Part shown: positions 52,641-62,133 of the stretch, piece after piece
Layout: the number at the start of each line of letters is the position of its first letter
How positions within the stretch are numbered: the first letter of the stretch is position 1
Source of the DNA: Pseudoflavonifractor phocaeensis
GTDB lineage: Bacteria > Bacillota > Clostridia > Oscillospirales > Oscillospiraceae
Length of the DNA stretch: 64,000 nt
Reading direction: 5' to 3'
Assembly (NCBI RefSeq): GCF_016901735.1
Contig: NZ_JACLZC010000001.1
Location: forward strand, 1 to 64,000
Notes under the pieces: generated by a model
The model's input: the letters and a program-made list of their open reading frames with translations, nothing else
Told to the model about the DNA's origin: nothing
Database searches by the model: none
Program-made: the position numbers and the translations under genes

Positions 52641-54197
52641 TTATACCAGGAAGTCGGCGGCGATGGTCTCCATCGCGCCGGGGTTGGCGGCGCACCAGGC
52701 GTCGAAGTCCAGGCCGGAGGCCTCCACGGTCCGGCCCAGCCTGACCAGGAAGGAAGGGATGTCCCTGGCCAGCAGCATACCCACCTGCTTGCCGAAGCGC
52801 TCCTGTCCCTGCCTGTCGCTGCCGTAGAGGTGGAGGGTAAAGGCGGGGGTGGGCGCCTTGTCGATGACCTTGACGCCGCCGTGGAAGCCGATGACGCCGA
52901 TCTGATGGGTGCCGCAGGAGGAGGGACAGCCGGAGATGTGGATCTGGGGCAGAGCGCCGTCCTTCAGGTGAGCGGCGCGGACCGCCTCCACACAGTCGCG
53001 GAGCAGCTTTTGGGAGTCGCCCACGCCCTGCTGGCAGATGGAAGCGCCGATGCAGGCCACCGAGGTTTCAAAGAGATCCCGGGCGCTGTCGGCGGTTAGC
53101 TCCGCCACGGCCATGGCCTCCTGACCGGTGAGGTTGACGATATAGGCCGACTCGTCGGGGGCGAGGCGCAGCTCCGCGCCGGGCATACCGGAGAGCAGGT
53201 CGCTCAGGGCCGCCATCTGCTCCGGCGCGGGACAGCCGCCCAGGGGGTGGTAGTGGACGGCGTACAGGCCCTCCTGCTTCTGGGCCAGAATCCGCCGTCC
53301 GGCGGCAGAGGAGCCGTCGCCCGTTTTGGGGATGGGAGCGGGGGAGACCTCCAGCACCAGCTCGGGGTGCTCCGCCTTGACCTTGGCCAGGGTCTCCCGG
53401 TAAGCCGCGATGTAGCCCTCCGCGCCCAGCGTGTCCTGCATATAGCGGGTGCGGGCCTTGGCCCGGTTTTCGTAGTTGCCATGGGCTAGGAAGAGCTCCC
53501 ACATGGCCCGGATGTGGAAGAGAATCTCACAGGGCGGCACGGCTTCGGCTACCTTCAGGCCCAGCTTGGGGTTGATGCCCAGGCCGCCGGCGCTGTACAC
53601 GTCAAAGGTACCGTCCGGCCGGGCAGCAAAGCCCAGGTCCCGGAAGGTGGCGTGGGGCAGGTTGGCCGGGCCGTTGGAGAAGCCCACCTTCAGCTTGCGG
53701 GGCATTTTTTGGGCCTTGATGAAGGTCATGAGATATTCGCTGGCCGCCTCGGCCCAGGGCATGACGTCGAAATACTCGCCGGGCTCCACGCCGGAGAGGG
53801 GAGAGACCATGGCGTTGCGGGGGAAGTCGCCGCCGCCCCCACGGGTGACGATGCCCACGTCCAGCGCCTCCTCCATGATGGCAAAGAGGACGTCGGGCTG
53901 GAGGTCGTGGAGCTGGATGGTCTGGCAGGTGGTAAAGTGGAGCTTGTCCACCCCATACTGCCGGACGCAGCGGGCCACAAAGGCCAGCTTTTCCCGATTC
54001 AGCCGTCCGCCGGGGGTGCGCAGGCGGAGCATACTGGCCTTGCCGCCCTTCTGGGCGTAGCTGCCGAAGCCGCCGGAGATGCCCTTATACTCCTTGACGG
54101 AGGCGTCCCCGGCGTAAAAGCGGCGGGTGGCCTCCTGAAAGACAGGCAGGTCGGCTTTCCAGCTCTGGGGGTCGATGCGGAAATCTTGTTGTGTCAT
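52641..54197 (-). CDS. Nitrite/sulfite reductase-type siroheme protein
   Basis: 518 residues with the two-fold ferredoxin-like/siroheme layout. The iron-sulfur/siroheme cysteines are C-x5-C in CIGASICQQG (about 413) and C-x3-C in HISGCPSSCGTHQIG. The substrate (sulfite, nitrite or other) cannot be told from sequence; no sulfate-assimilation gene is next to it. It stands alone on the minus strand. The gap of about 130 bases upstream, shared with the alanyl-tRNA editing gene, should hold its promoter, but no good match was found. Confidence 0.88.
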   Translation of the reverse strand: MTQQDFRIDPQSWKADLPVFQEATRRFYAGDASVKEYKGISGGFGSYAQKGGKASMLRLRTPGGRLNREKLAFVARCVRQYGVDKLHFTTCQTIQLHDLQPDVLFAIMEEALDVGIVTRGGGGDFPRNAMVSPLSGVEPGEYFDVMPWAEAASEYLMTFIKAQKMPRKLKVGFSNGPANLPHATFRDLGFAARPDGTFDVYSAGGLGINPKLGLKVAEAVPPCEILFHIRAMWELFLAHGNYENRAKARTRYMQDTLGAEGYIAAYRETLAKVKAEHPELVLEVSPAPIPKTGDGSSAAGRRILAQKQEGLYAVHYHPLGGCPAPEQMAALSDLLSGMPGAELRLAPDESAYIVNLTGQEAMAVAELTADSARDLFETSVACIGASICQQGVGDSQKLLRDCVEAVRAAHLKDGALPQIHISGCPSSCGTHQIGVIGFHGGVKVIDKAPTPAFTLHLYGSDRQGQERFGKQVGMLLARDIPSFLVRLGRTVEASGLDFDAWCAANPGAMETIAADFLV

Positions 54198-54270
54198 AGT
54201 TGATAAGTCCTAACATAAAAAATTTTGAAGTCAATTGAACCGACGGGTATTGTATCACGTCTGAAGGGAC

Positions 54271-54299
54271 TTGTCATCCCTTTTTATGGCCCTTATAAT
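54271..54299 (+). promoter_or_regulatory. Promoter of the alanyl-tRNA editing gene
   Basis: TTGTCA (54271-54276), 17 bases, TATAAT (54294-54299). Confidence 0.8.
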
Positions 54300-54331
54300 G
54301 TCTTTGTATGACAGTACAAAGGAGGAGACCC

Positions 54332-55498
54332 ATGGAAACGGAACGTATCTACGATCTGGACAGTCACGCCGCCCAATGCGCCGCCCGGGTGACGGCCTGT
54401 CGGGCCGAAGGGGACGGCTTTTGGGCGGCGCTGGACCGGACCTGTTTTTTCCCCGAGGGCGGCGGACAGTACGGCGACCGGGGAACGCTGCGCACCGACG
54501 GCGGCGCGGAATACCCGGTGACCGACACCCAGGAGAAGGCGGGCCAGGTGTGGCACGCCATTCCACGGCCGCTGGCGGTGGGGACCGAGGTGACCGCTCT
54601 GCTGGACTGGAAATTGCGCTTTGCCCGGATGCAGTGTCATTCCGGCGAGCATATTTTGTCCGGACTTTTTCACCGTATCCATGGTCTGGACAATGTGGGC
54701 TTTCATCTGGGGGACGAGGAGATGACCCTTGACCTGTCCGGACCGGTGACCTGGGAGGAGATACAGGAGATCGAGCGGCTGGCCAACCGGGCGGTGGGGG
54801 AGGATGTACCCATTACGGCGGAGTACCCGGACGGGGAGACCCTGGCCCGGCTGGACTACCGCAGCAAGCTGGACCTTACGAACCATGTGCGCATTGTGAC
54901 CATCCCCGGCTATGACGTGTGCGCCTGCTGCGCCCCCCATGTGAAGCGTACCGGCGAAATCGGCCTCATCCATATCTTGTCCAGCCAGAACTGGAAAAAG
55001 GGCGTCCGGCTGCGGGTGCTGTGCGGCAGCCGGGCGGTGGAGGATCTGCTGGAAAAGCAGGTGCTCCTCACCAGGATCGGCGCGCAGCTGTCGGTCCGGC
55101 AGCCGGATACCGCCCGGGCGGTGGAGCGGCTGTCGGAGGCTCTGGTCCAGGCCCGCTATGAGAGCGCCTGCCTGGGCAAGCGTCTGGCCCAGGCCATCGC
55201 CCAGACCCTGCCGGCGGAAAAGCACGCCCTGGTCATCGAGGAACTGGACACCGACGCCCTCCGGGCGCTGGTCAACGCCGCCGTGGAGCGGGGAGTGCCG
55301 CTGTGCGCCGCCTTTGCCCCCAACGGCGACCGGTATTCCTACATCGTGGGCAGCAGCCAAACCGACCTGCGCCCCTGGGTCAAGGAGCTCAACCGGGCCC
55401 TCCACGGCCGGGGCGGCGGTCAGGCCGAAATGGTCCAGGGCAGCGTGGCCGCCGACCAGGCGGACATCACCCGCTGGTGGAAATCACTGGGCTACTGA
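54332..55498 (+). CDS. Alanyl-tRNA editing protein, AlaX-L type
   Basis: 388 residues. The editing domain resembles that of AlaRS, with FFPEGGGQYGDRGTL, the zinc-site histidines in MQCHSGEHILSGLF (about 99-112) and CACCAPHVKRTGEIG. A C-terminal DHHA1-like part follows (LRPWVKELNRALHGRGGGQ). It should hydrolyse mischarged Ser- or Gly-tRNA-Ala in trans. GGAGGAG precedes ATG 54332. It converges with the Crp/Fnr gene, overlapping by seven bases. Confidence 0.92.
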   Translation: METERIYDLDSHAAQCAARVTACRAEGDGFWAALDRTCFFPEGGGQYGDRGTLRTDGGAEYPVTDTQEKAGQVWHAIPRPLAVGTEVTALLDWKLRFARMQCHSGEHILSGLFHRIHGLDNVGFHLGDEEMTLDLSGPVTWEEIQEIERLANRAVGEDVPITAEYPDGETLARLDYRSKLDLTNHVRIVTIPGYDVCACCAPHVKRTGEIGLIHILSSQNWKKGVRLRVLCGSRAVEDLLEKQVLLTRIGAQLSVRQPDTARAVERLSEALVQARYESACLGKRLAQAIAQTLPAEKHALVIEELDTDALRALVNAAVERGVPLCAAFAPNGDRYSYIVGSSQTDLRPWVKELNRALHGRGGGQAEMVQGSVAADQADITRWWKSLGY

Positions 55499-56106
55499 GA
55501 CAGGGCCTCCAGCCCGTCCCGGTCCAGAATGACCAGCGAGCGGTAGCCGGTACGGATCAGCCCCGCCTTGACGAACCGGGATAGGGTACGGCTCACGGTG
55601 ACCCGGCTCAGCCCCACCGCCGCGCCCAGCTCCTCGTGGGTACAGGAGAGGACGCCGGTTTCATCGGGGGACAGGGTGAGCAGATAGCGGGCCAGCCGGT
55701 GGTCGGCCTGCAAAAAGGCGCTGTCCACATGGGCGGAGAGGAGGCGCACCGTCTGGGCCAGATACTCCAGCATGGATACGGCCAGGTCCGGATGGCGGGC
55801 AAAGACATCCTCCAGCCGGGGCCGGTCAATGCGCACCAGCATACACGACGTTACCGCCACCGCCGACGATACCCGGGGCTGCTTATCGAAAAAGGACGCC
55901 TCGCCGATGAGGTCGCCGGCGTGGTGGAGGGTGAGGGTCCGCTCCTCGCCGGTGGGCGCGCTGAGAAAGCAGCGGACCGTGCCCGAGACAATGTAATAAA
56001 ACGCCTCGGCTTCGGTGTCCTGCAAATAGATGAGCTGGCCGGGGGCGTAGGGGAGCGGCGACTGTCCCTCCGCCAGCGGGGACCAGATATTTGCAGAGCT
56101 CTTCAT
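55492..56106 (-). CDS. Crp/Fnr family transcriptional regulator
   Basis: 204 residues. N-terminal cyclic-nucleotide-binding-type beta-barrel (about 20-120, YAPGQLIYLQDTEAEAFYYIVSGTVRCF and GDLIGEASFF) and a C-terminal winged helix (about 155-200, THEELGAAVGLSRVTVSRTLSRFVKAGLI). Lacks the N-terminal cysteine cluster of oxygen-sensing Fnr, so it may sense a small molecule. Start at ATG 56106 after AGGCGG; TTG 56115 is an alternative. The target is unknown; the siroheme reductase gene nearby is a candidate by proximity only. Confidence 0.88.
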   Translation of the reverse strand: MKSSANIWSPLAEGQSPLPYAPGQLIYLQDTEAEAFYYIVSGTVRCFLSAPTGEERTLTLHHAGDLIGEASFFDKQPRVSSAVAVTSCMLVRIDRPRLEDVFARHPDLAVSMLEYLAQTVRLLSAHVDSAFLQADHRLARYLLTLSPDETGVLSCTHEELGAAVGLSRVTVSRTLSRFVKAGLIRTGYRSLVILDRDGLEALSQ

Positions 56107-56124
56107 AGTAAACAACCGCCTTGT

Positions 56125-56244
56125 TAGAGTTTAGAGTGGAGAGTGAAGAGTGAAGATATGGTGTCCGGCTTTGCCGGACAATTTGAAATCATTCGCCGCA
56201 GGCGAATACCATATCTTCACTCTCAACTCTTTACTCTCCACTCT
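56125..56244 (-). repeat. Interspersed repeat family A, copy 3 (inverted)
   Basis: The inner palindromes come in reverse order (GTCCGGCTTTGCCGGAC, then ATTCGCCGCAGGCGAAT), framed by polypurine and polypyrimidine words. It lies between the Crp/Fnr gene and leuC. Confidence 0.85.
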
Positions 56245-56329
56245 TTCCGAAATTGTATCACGGTTTACATTCTTTTGGCAAGAAGTCTGCCATACTAAAA
56301 AGCAAGAAAGAAACAGGAGGGATTCCGTT

Positions 56330-57589
56330 ATGGGAATGACGATGACCCAGAAGATCCTGGCCCGTCACGCGGGTCTGGACCATGTAGAAGCCGGCCAGCT
56401 GGTGGAGGGCAAGCTGGATCTGGTGCTGGGCAATGATATTACCGCTCCGGTGGCCATCACCGAATTTGACAAGGCCGGTCTGACCCAGATTTTTGACAAG
56501 GACAAGATCGCCATTGTGCTGGACCACTCCGCGCCCTGCAAGGACATCAAGTCCGCCCAGCTGTGCGCCCAGGCCAGAGAATTTGCCAAGCGCTTCTCCA
56601 TCACCCACTTTTACGACGTGGGCCAGATGGGCGTGGAGCACGCCCTCATCCCCGAAAAGGGCCTGGCCGCCCCCGGCGAGGCCATCATCGGCGCCGACTC
56701 CCACACCTGCACCTACGGCGCCCTGGGCGCTTTCTCCACCGGCGTGGGCTCCACCGACATGGCCGCGGGCATGGCCACCGGCATGGCCTGGTTCAAGGTG
56801 CCTTCCGCCATCAAGGTCACCCTCAAGGGCAAGTTCCAGCCTTACGTCTCCGGCAAGGACCTGATGCTCCACCTCATCGGCATGATCGGCGTGGACGGGG
56901 CCCTCTATCAGTCGCTGGAGTTCATGGGGGAGGGCGTGGCGTCTCTCACCATGGACGACCGGTTCACCGTGGCCAACATGGCCATTGAGGCCGGTGCGAA
57001 AAACGGCATTTTCCCCGTGGACGACGTGACCCGGGCCTATCTCGCCGGCCGTGTGGACCGCCCCTGGGAGGCGGTGGAGCCCGACGCCGACGCGGTGTAC
57101 GAGCGGGAAGTGGTCATCGACCTCTCCGCCCTGGAGCCCACCGTGGCCCTGCCCCATCTGCCCTCCAACACCCGCACCGTCCAGGAGGTGGCCGGTATGC
57201 CCATCCAGCAGGTGGTCATCGGCTCCTGCACCAACGGCCGTCTGGACGACCTCCGGCAGGCCGCGGCCATCCTCAAGGGCAAGAAGGTCCATAACGGGGT
57301 GCGCTGCATCGTGCTCCCCGCCACCCAGCAGATCATGCTGGACGCCATGGCCGAGGGCTTGGTGCAGATCTTCATCGAGGCCGGGGCGGCGGTGTCCACC
57401 CCCACCTGCGGTCCCTGCCTGGGCGGACATATGGGCGTGCTCTCCAACGGCGAGCGGGCGGTGTCCACCACCAACCGGAACTTTGTGGGCCGCATGGGTC
57501 CCACCGACTCGGAGATCATCCTGGCCAGCCCCGCCGTAGCGGCAGCCTCCGCCGTGGCCGGCTGCATCGCGGACCCGAGAGAAGTGTGA
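56330..57589 (+). CDS. leuC: 3-Isopropylmalate dehydratase large subunit
   Basis: 419 residues, the compact LeuC2/aconitase-type form found in archaea and Clostridia. [15 protein letters not shown] (about 123), the cluster cysteines in [13 protein letters not shown] and [13 protein letters not shown]. With LeuD it isomerises isopropylmalate in leucine synthesis. ATG 56330 has AGGAGGG upstream. Repeat A copy 4 occupies most of the gap to leuD, begins at the leuC stop and separates genes that are usually adjoining. Confidence 0.95.
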   Translation: MGMTMTQKILARHAGLDHVEAGQLVEGKLDLVLGNDITAPVAITEFDKAGLTQIFDKDKIAIVLDHSAPCKDIKSAQLCAQAREFAKRFSITHFYDVGQMGVEHALIPEKGLAAPGEAIIGADSHTCTYGALGAFSTGVGSTDMAAGMATGMAWFKVPSAIKVTLKGKFQPYVSGKDLMLHLIGMIGVDGALYQSLEFMGEGVASLTMDDRFTVANMAIEAGAKNGIFPVDDVTRAYLAGRVDRPWEAVEPDADAVYEREVVIDLSALEPTVALPHLPSNTRTVQEVAGMPIQQVVIGSCTNGRLDDLRQAAAILKGKKVHNGVRCIVLPATQQIMLDAMAEGLVQIFIEAGAAVSTPTCGPCLGGHMGVLSNGERAVSTTNRNFVGRMGPTDSEIILASPAVAAASAVAGCIADPREV

Positions 57590-57717
57590 AGATAGGAGAG
57601 TGAAGAGTGGAGAAAAGGAATTCGCCTCCGGCGAATGATTTTGAAATTGTCCGGCTTTGCCGGATACCATATCTTCACTCTTCACTCTTCACTCTTCACT
57701 CTTTACTCTCCACTCTA
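57590..57717 (+). repeat. Interspersed repeat family A, copy 4
   Basis: AGATAGGAGAGTGAAGAGTG start, ATTCGCCTCCGGCGAAT, TTTTGAAAT, TGTCCGGCTTTGCCGGA, then four CTTCACT units and CTCCACTCT. It begins directly after the leuC stop and lies inside the leu operon. Confidence 0.85.
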
Positions 57718-57744
57718 AATAACAAGGAAAGTGTGGTCTACACC

Positions 57745-58230
57745 ATGAAAGTATATAAGTACGGCGACAACGTGGATACCGACGTGATCATCCCCGCCCG
57801 TCATCTGAACAACCCCGACCCCAAGGCCCTGGCCTCCCACTGCATGGAGGACATCGACGCCGACTTCGCCTCCACCGTGGAGGAGGGCGACATCGTGGTG
57901 GGCGGCGCCAACTTCGGCTGCGGCTCCTCCCGGGAGCACGCCCCCCTGGCCATCAAGTCCTGCGGCGTCAAGTGCGTCATCGCCAAGAGCTTTGCCCGCA
58001 TCTTCTACCGCAACGCCATCAACATCGGCTTTCCCATCATGGAGTGCCCCCAGGCCGCCGGGGAGATCGTGCCCGGCCATCAGGTGAGCGTGGACTTCGC
58101 CAGCGGCGTCATCACCGACGAGACCACCGGCAAGACTTACCAGGCCGCGCCCTTCCCGGCCTTTGTCAACGGCATCATTGAAAACGGGGGCCTGCTCAAC
58201 TCCCTGAAAGCGAGAGGTGTGGCGAAATGA
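57745..58230 (+). CDS. leuD: 3-Isopropylmalate dehydratase small subunit
   Basis: 161 residues with [18 protein letters not shown] and the signature [15 protein letters not shown] (about 58-72). The swivel-domain subunit that completes the LeuCD active site. ATG 57745; the ribosome site AAGGAAAG is moderate. The stop overlaps leuB (ATGA). Confidence 0.95.
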   Translation: MKVYKYGDNVDTDVIIPARHLNNPDPKALASHCMEDIDADFASTVEEGDIVVGGANFGCGSSREHAPLAIKSCGVKCVIAKSFARIFYRNAINIGFPIMECPQAAGEIVPGHQVSVDFASGVITDETTGKTYQAAPFPAFVNGIIENGGLLNSLKARGVAK

Positions 58231-59306
58231 ATTATAAAATCGCGCTGATCCGGGGCGACGGCATCGGCCCCGAGGTAGTGGGCGAGGCCGTCAACGTGCT
58301 GGAGGCCGTGGGAAGGAAGTTCGGCCACAGCTTTACCTATGAGGAAGTGCTGCTGGGCGGCTGCGCCACCGACGCGGTGGGCAAGAGCTACCCCGACGGC
58401 ACCGCCGAGAAGTGCAAGGCCTGCGACGCCGTCCTGCTGGGTGCGGTGGGCGGTCCCAAGTGGGGCTCCGACAAGCCCGCCGAGCAGCGGCCCGAGACCG
58501 CCCTGCTGGCCATCCGCAAGGATTTGGGCCTCTATGCAAACCTCCGTCCGGCGGCGCTGCGTCCCGCCATGGCCGACGCCTGCCCCCTGAAAAAGGAGAC
58601 GGCGGAAAAGGGCATCGACCTGATGATGGTACGGGAGCTCACCGGCGGCATCTACTTCGGCCAGCGGGAGAAATACGAGACCCCCGACCGGGGCATGGAA
58701 GCGGCCGACCGGATGGCTTACTCCGAGATGGAGATCGAGCGCATCGGCCGGAGAGCCTTTGAGCTGGCCCGCCTGCGCCGCAAGAAGGTGTCCAGCGTGG
58801 ACAAGGCCAACGTGCTGGAAACCTCCCGGCTGTGGCGGAGCGTGATGCACCGCCTGGCGGAGGAATATCCCGACGTGGCCTACGAGGATATGCTGGTGGA
58901 CAACTGCGCCATGCAGCTGGTCCGGGACCCCGGCCAGTTCGACGTGGTGGTTACCGAGAATATGTTCGGCGACATTCTGTCCGATGAGGCCAGCATGGTC
59001 ACCGGCTCCATCGGCCTGCTGCCCTCCGCCTCCATCGGCGACACCGCTCCCGGCCTCTACGAGCCCATCCACGGCTCCGCCCCGGACATCGCCGGTCAGG
59101 ACAAGGCCAACCCCATCGCCACCATTCTCTCCGTGGCCATGATGCTCCGCTACTCCTTCCACCTGGCCGAGGAGGCCGACGCGGTGGAGCGGGCGGTGGA
59201 CGCCGTGCTGGATCAGGGCTGGCGCACCGCCGACATCGCCGAGCCGGGCGTGACGGCCATCGGCACCAAAGAGATGGGCCGGCTGATCTGCCAGCAGCTG
59301 GCCTGA
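58227..59306 (+). CDS. leuB: 3-Isopropylmalate dehydrogenase
   Basis: 359 residues. Starts [20 protein letters not shown], with [13 protein letters not shown], the Lys of SSVDKANVL and the NAD-site [10 protein letters not shown]...[14 protein letters not shown]. It oxidises and decarboxylates 3-isopropylmalate to the leucine oxo-acid. Coupled to leuD by overlap. leuA is not in the window. Confidence 0.96.
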   Translation: MNYKIALIRGDGIGPEVVGEAVNVLEAVGRKFGHSFTYEEVLLGGCATDAVGKSYPDGTAEKCKACDAVLLGAVGGPKWGSDKPAEQRPETALLAIRKDLGLYANLRPAALRPAMADACPLKKETAEKGIDLMMVRELTGGIYFGQREKYETPDRGMEAADRMAYSEMEIERIGRRAFELARLRRKKVSSVDKANVLETSRLWRSVMHRLAEEYPDVAYEDMLVDNCAMQLVRDPGQFDVVVTENMFGDILSDEASMVTGSIGLLPSASIGDTAPGLYEPIHGSAPDIAGQDKANPIATILSVAMMLRYSFHLAEEADAVERAVDAVLDQGWRTADIAEPGVTAIGTKEMGRLICQQLA

Positions 59307-59324
59307 GTCAGACCCGCGCCCATT

Positions 59325-59364
59325 TGCGAGGACGGACCGTCAATGGTCCGTCCTCTTGCTTTTC
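59325..59364 (+). terminator. Terminator of the leuCDB operon
   Basis: GAGGACGGACC-GTCAAT-GGTCCGTCCTC followed by TTGCTTTT. Confidence 0.85.
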
Positions 59365-59384
59365 CCGGGGGGTTCTGGTATACT
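59356..59384 (+). promoter_or_regulatory. Promoter of coaX
   Basis: TTGCTT (59356-59361), 17 bases, TATACT (59379-59384). It overlaps the tail of the leu terminator. Confidence 0.75.
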
Positions 59385-59419
59385 AAACACCATCCAAGGA
59401 AGAAAAAGGGGGGATTTTT

Positions 59420-60205
59420 TTGGTCCTTACCATTGATGTAGGCAATTCCAGCACCACCATCGGGCTCTTTGACCTGGACGGAAGAAAGGTGTTCCATTCG
59501 GTCCTGGGGACCGATAAGGGCAGCACCCGCGACCAGTGCGCCGTCCGGCTCATGGAGGTGTTCCGCCTCTATCGGGCGGACATCACCGCCGTTACCGGCA
59601 CCGTCATCTCCAGCGTGGTGCCGCCCATCACCGCCGCCATGTGCGGCGCGGTGGAGCTGCTCACCGGCCGCCGGCCCATCCTCATGGGACCGGGCGTCAA
59701 GACCGGCCTCAACATCCGGGCCGAGATCCACGCCCAGCTGGGCACCGATATCGTGGCCTTTTCGGTGGCCGCCATCTCCAAGTATCCCACGCCCCTGGTG
59801 GTCATCGACATGGGCACCGCCATTACCATGTCCCTCCTGCGGGGCAATCAGTACGACGGCTGCATCATCATGCCCGGCGTCCATGTGGCTCTGGAGGCCC
59901 TCTCCCAGGAGGCCGCCGAGCTGCCCCATATCGCCATTCAGCCCCCCGAAGCCATTCTGGGGCGCAACACCGTGGACGCCATGCGCTCCGGCGTGATCTA
60001 CGGCAACGCCAGCATGGTGGACGGGATGCTGGACCGCATCGAGGCGGAGACCGGGGAGCATCTGGCGGCGGTGGTGGCCACCGGCGCGGCGTCGCCCGAG
60101 ATCCTGCGCCACTGCCGCCATGAGATCCAATATGACGCCGACCTGCTGCTGGATGGTCTTTATCTGATTTATCAGAAAAATACGGCCCCCAGGCACCGGA
60201 ATTGA
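59420..60205 (+). CDS. coaX: Type III pantothenate kinase
   Basis: 261 residues, ASKHA fold. LTIDVGNSSTTIGLFD at the start, GPGVKTGLNIRAE, VVIDMGTAITMSLL and GVIYGN in order. It phosphorylates pantothenate in coenzyme A synthesis. The start is read as TTG 59420 after a GGGGGG run; no ATG is close. The next gene, an ECF S component, may import its substrate. Confidence 0.93.
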   Translation: MVLTIDVGNSSTTIGLFDLDGRKVFHSVLGTDKGSTRDQCAVRLMEVFRLYRADITAVTGTVISSVVPPITAAMCGAVELLTGRRPILMGPGVKTGLNIRAEIHAQLGTDIVAFSVAAISKYPTPLVVIDMGTAITMSLLRGNQYDGCIIMPGVHVALEALSQEAAELPHIAIQPPEAILGRNTVDAMRSGVIYGNASMVDGMLDRIEAETGEHLAAVVATGAASPEILRHCRHEIQYDADLLLDGLYLIYQKNTAPRHRN

Positions 60206-60221
60206 AGGGAGGGGAGCGGTC

Positions 60222-60827
60222 ATGACCTATACCGGGAAACGGACCAGACGCCTGGCCGGATTGGCGCTGCTCACCGGCCTGGTGCTGGTGCTCCAGACCT
60301 GCGCCACCTTCTTTCTCAACCTGGGCGGCTTTCCCATTACGGCGGCCCTCATCCCCATCGTGGTGGGCGCCGCCCTCTACGGCCCCGCCGCCGGCGCCTG
60401 CCTGGGCGCGGTGTTCGGCATCGTGACGGCCCTGGCCTGCGGGCTGGGCCTGGACCCCGCCGGCTATATCCTCTTCACCGCTCGGCCGCTGATGACCACC
60501 GCCCTCTGCCTGCTCAAGGGCATTCTGGCCGGCTGGCTGCCTGGGCTGGTCTACGCCGCCCTGGGGAGACGGCATCCCACCAGAGGTGGATTTTTGGCCT
60601 CGGTGTCCGCGCCGGTGGTCAATACCGGCGTCTTTGCGGCGGGAGTGGTCCTCTTTTATCCGGCGGTGCTGGAGGCGTGGGCCGGCGGTACATCGGTAGC
60701 CTACTATCTCGTGGCGGTTCTGATCGGCGTCAATTTTTTGGTGGAATTCACCGTCAACGCCGTGCTGAGCACCGTGGTGGTGCGGGTGCTGTCCGCCTAC
60801 GGACACCGCAACCCCCGCCGCAGATGA
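60222..60827 (+). CDS. ECF transporter substrate-binding (S) component, possibly for pantothenate
   Basis: 201 residues with about six hydrophobic helices and the pattern FFLNLGGFPITAALIPIVVGAALYGPAAGACLGAVFG seen in ECF-type S components. It lies 16 bases after coaX. That pairing suggests pantothenate or a related precursor as substrate, but it is inference from position. It needs the shared EcfAA'T module, not encoded here. Confidence 0.8.
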   Translation: MTYTGKRTRRLAGLALLTGLVLVLQTCATFFLNLGGFPITAALIPIVVGAALYGPAAGACLGAVFGIVTALACGLGLDPAGYILFTARPLMTTALCLLKGILAGWLPGLVYAALGRRHPTRGGFLASVSAPVVNTGVFAAGVVLFYPAVLEAWAGGTSVAYYLVAVLIGVNFLVEFTVNAVLSTVVVRVLSAYGHRNPRRR

Positions 60828-60854
60828 CCCCCTTTTCCGCAGGGAAATGAGGAC

Positions 60855-60883
60855 TTGCTTTTTAGCGCGTCAGCGCATATAAT
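60855..60883 (+). promoter_or_regulatory. Promoter of the aspartate aminotransferase gene
   Basis: TTGCTT (60855-60860), 17 bases, TATAAT (60878-60883). Confidence 0.8.
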
Positions 60884-60920
60884 ATCCATGATTTTTGTAT
60901 GATGAGAGGGAGAGATCACC

Positions 60921-62111
60921 GTGAAAGCACTTTCCACCATCGCCCAGGCCGTCCAGGCATCCACCACAATGGCGATTGATTCCATGTTCAAGCAGATGAA
61001 GGCCGACGGCGTGGACGTCATCGGCTTCGGCGCGGGCGAGCCCGATTTCCCCACGCCAGATGAGATCAAGGAGGCCGGCATTGCCGCCATCCGGGAGAAC
61101 TACACCCGCTACACCCCCGCCGTGGGCTCCCTGGAGCTGCGCAAGGCCATCTGCGGCCGGGTGGAGGCGGATTTCGGCGTCCACTATGCGCCCAGCCAGG
61201 TGGTGGTGGCCAGCGGCGCCAAGCACGCGGTGTATATCGCCCTGCGCGCCATCGTCAACCCCGGCGACGAGGTCATCCTGCCCGCCCCGTACTGGGTGAG
61301 CTATATTGAGCTCATCCGCATCATGGGCGGAATCCCCGTGGTCATCGAGGCCAAGGAGGCCGACGGCTTCAAGATCACCGCCCGGCAGCTGGCCGACGCC
61401 ATTACCCCCAAGACCAAGGCCCTCATTCTGAACAATCCCTCCAACCCCACCGGCATGATGTACAACAGGGAGGAGCTGGAGGCCCTGGCCAAGGTGTGCG
61501 TGGAGCAGGACCTCTATGTGGTGGCCGATGAGATTTACAGCTGCCTGGTCTATGACGGAAAGCCCTTTGTGAGCTTCGCCTCTCTGGGCGAGGAGGTCAA
61601 AAAGCACACCGTGCTGGTCAATGGCGTGTCCAAGGCCTACGCCATGACCGGCTGGCGCATCGGCTATGCCTGCGCCGACCCCTCTGTGGCCAAGGTCATG
61701 GCAAATTATATCAGCCATTCCACCGGCTCTCCCTGCGCCATCTCCCAAAAGGCGTCGGAGGCCGCCATGGCCGGCTCCCAGGAGAAGGTGGAGACCATGC
61801 GCCAGGCCTTTGAGGAGCGGCGCAATTACATCGTCCGGCGGATGAACGCCATTCCCAACGTGAGCTGTATCATGCCCGAGGGCGCGTTCTACGTGATGAT
61901 GAACCTGAAGGACCTGCTGGGCAAGACCATCCAGGGGGTCACCATCACCGACGACAACGTCTTTGCCGACCTCTTCCTGAAAAAGGGCCTGGTGGCGGTG
62001 GTGCCCGGCTCCGGCTTCGGCGCACCCAACTTCGTCCGCTGGTCCTACGCCTGCTCCATGGACAACATCCGGGAGGGCCTGGACCGCCTGGAGAAATTCC
62101 TGGCGGAGTAA
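60921..62111 (+). CDS. aspB: Class I/II aminotransferase, aspartate aminotransferase type Ib
   Basis: 396 residues, PLP fold type [17 protein letters not shown] (about 36), [12 protein letters not shown], the PLP-lysine in [17 protein letters not shown] (about 235) and the arginine in FVRWSYA near the C-terminus. It probably transfers the amino group between aspartate and 2-oxoglutarate, though related enzymes have wider specificity. Start GTG 60921 after GAGAGGG. Confidence 0.9.
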   Translation: MKALSTIAQAVQASTTMAIDSMFKQMKADGVDVIGFGAGEPDFPTPDEIKEAGIAAIRENYTRYTPAVGSLELRKAICGRVEADFGVHYAPSQVVVASGAKHAVYIALRAIVNPGDEVILPAPYWVSYIELIRIMGGIPVVIEAKEADGFKITARQLADAITPKTKALILNNPSNPTGMMYNREELEALAKVCVEQDLYVVADEIYSCLVYDGKPFVSFASLGEEVKKHTVLVNGVSKAYAMTGWRIGYACADPSVAKVMANYISHSTGSPCAISQKASEAAMAGSQEKVETMRQAFEERRNYIVRRMNAIPNVSCIMPEGAFYVMMNLKDLLGKTIQGVTITDDNVFADLFLKKGLVAVVPGSGFGAPNFVRWSYACSMDNIREGLDRLEKFLAE

Positions 62112-62133
62112 AAACAGAAAAAGGGGTACTTCC

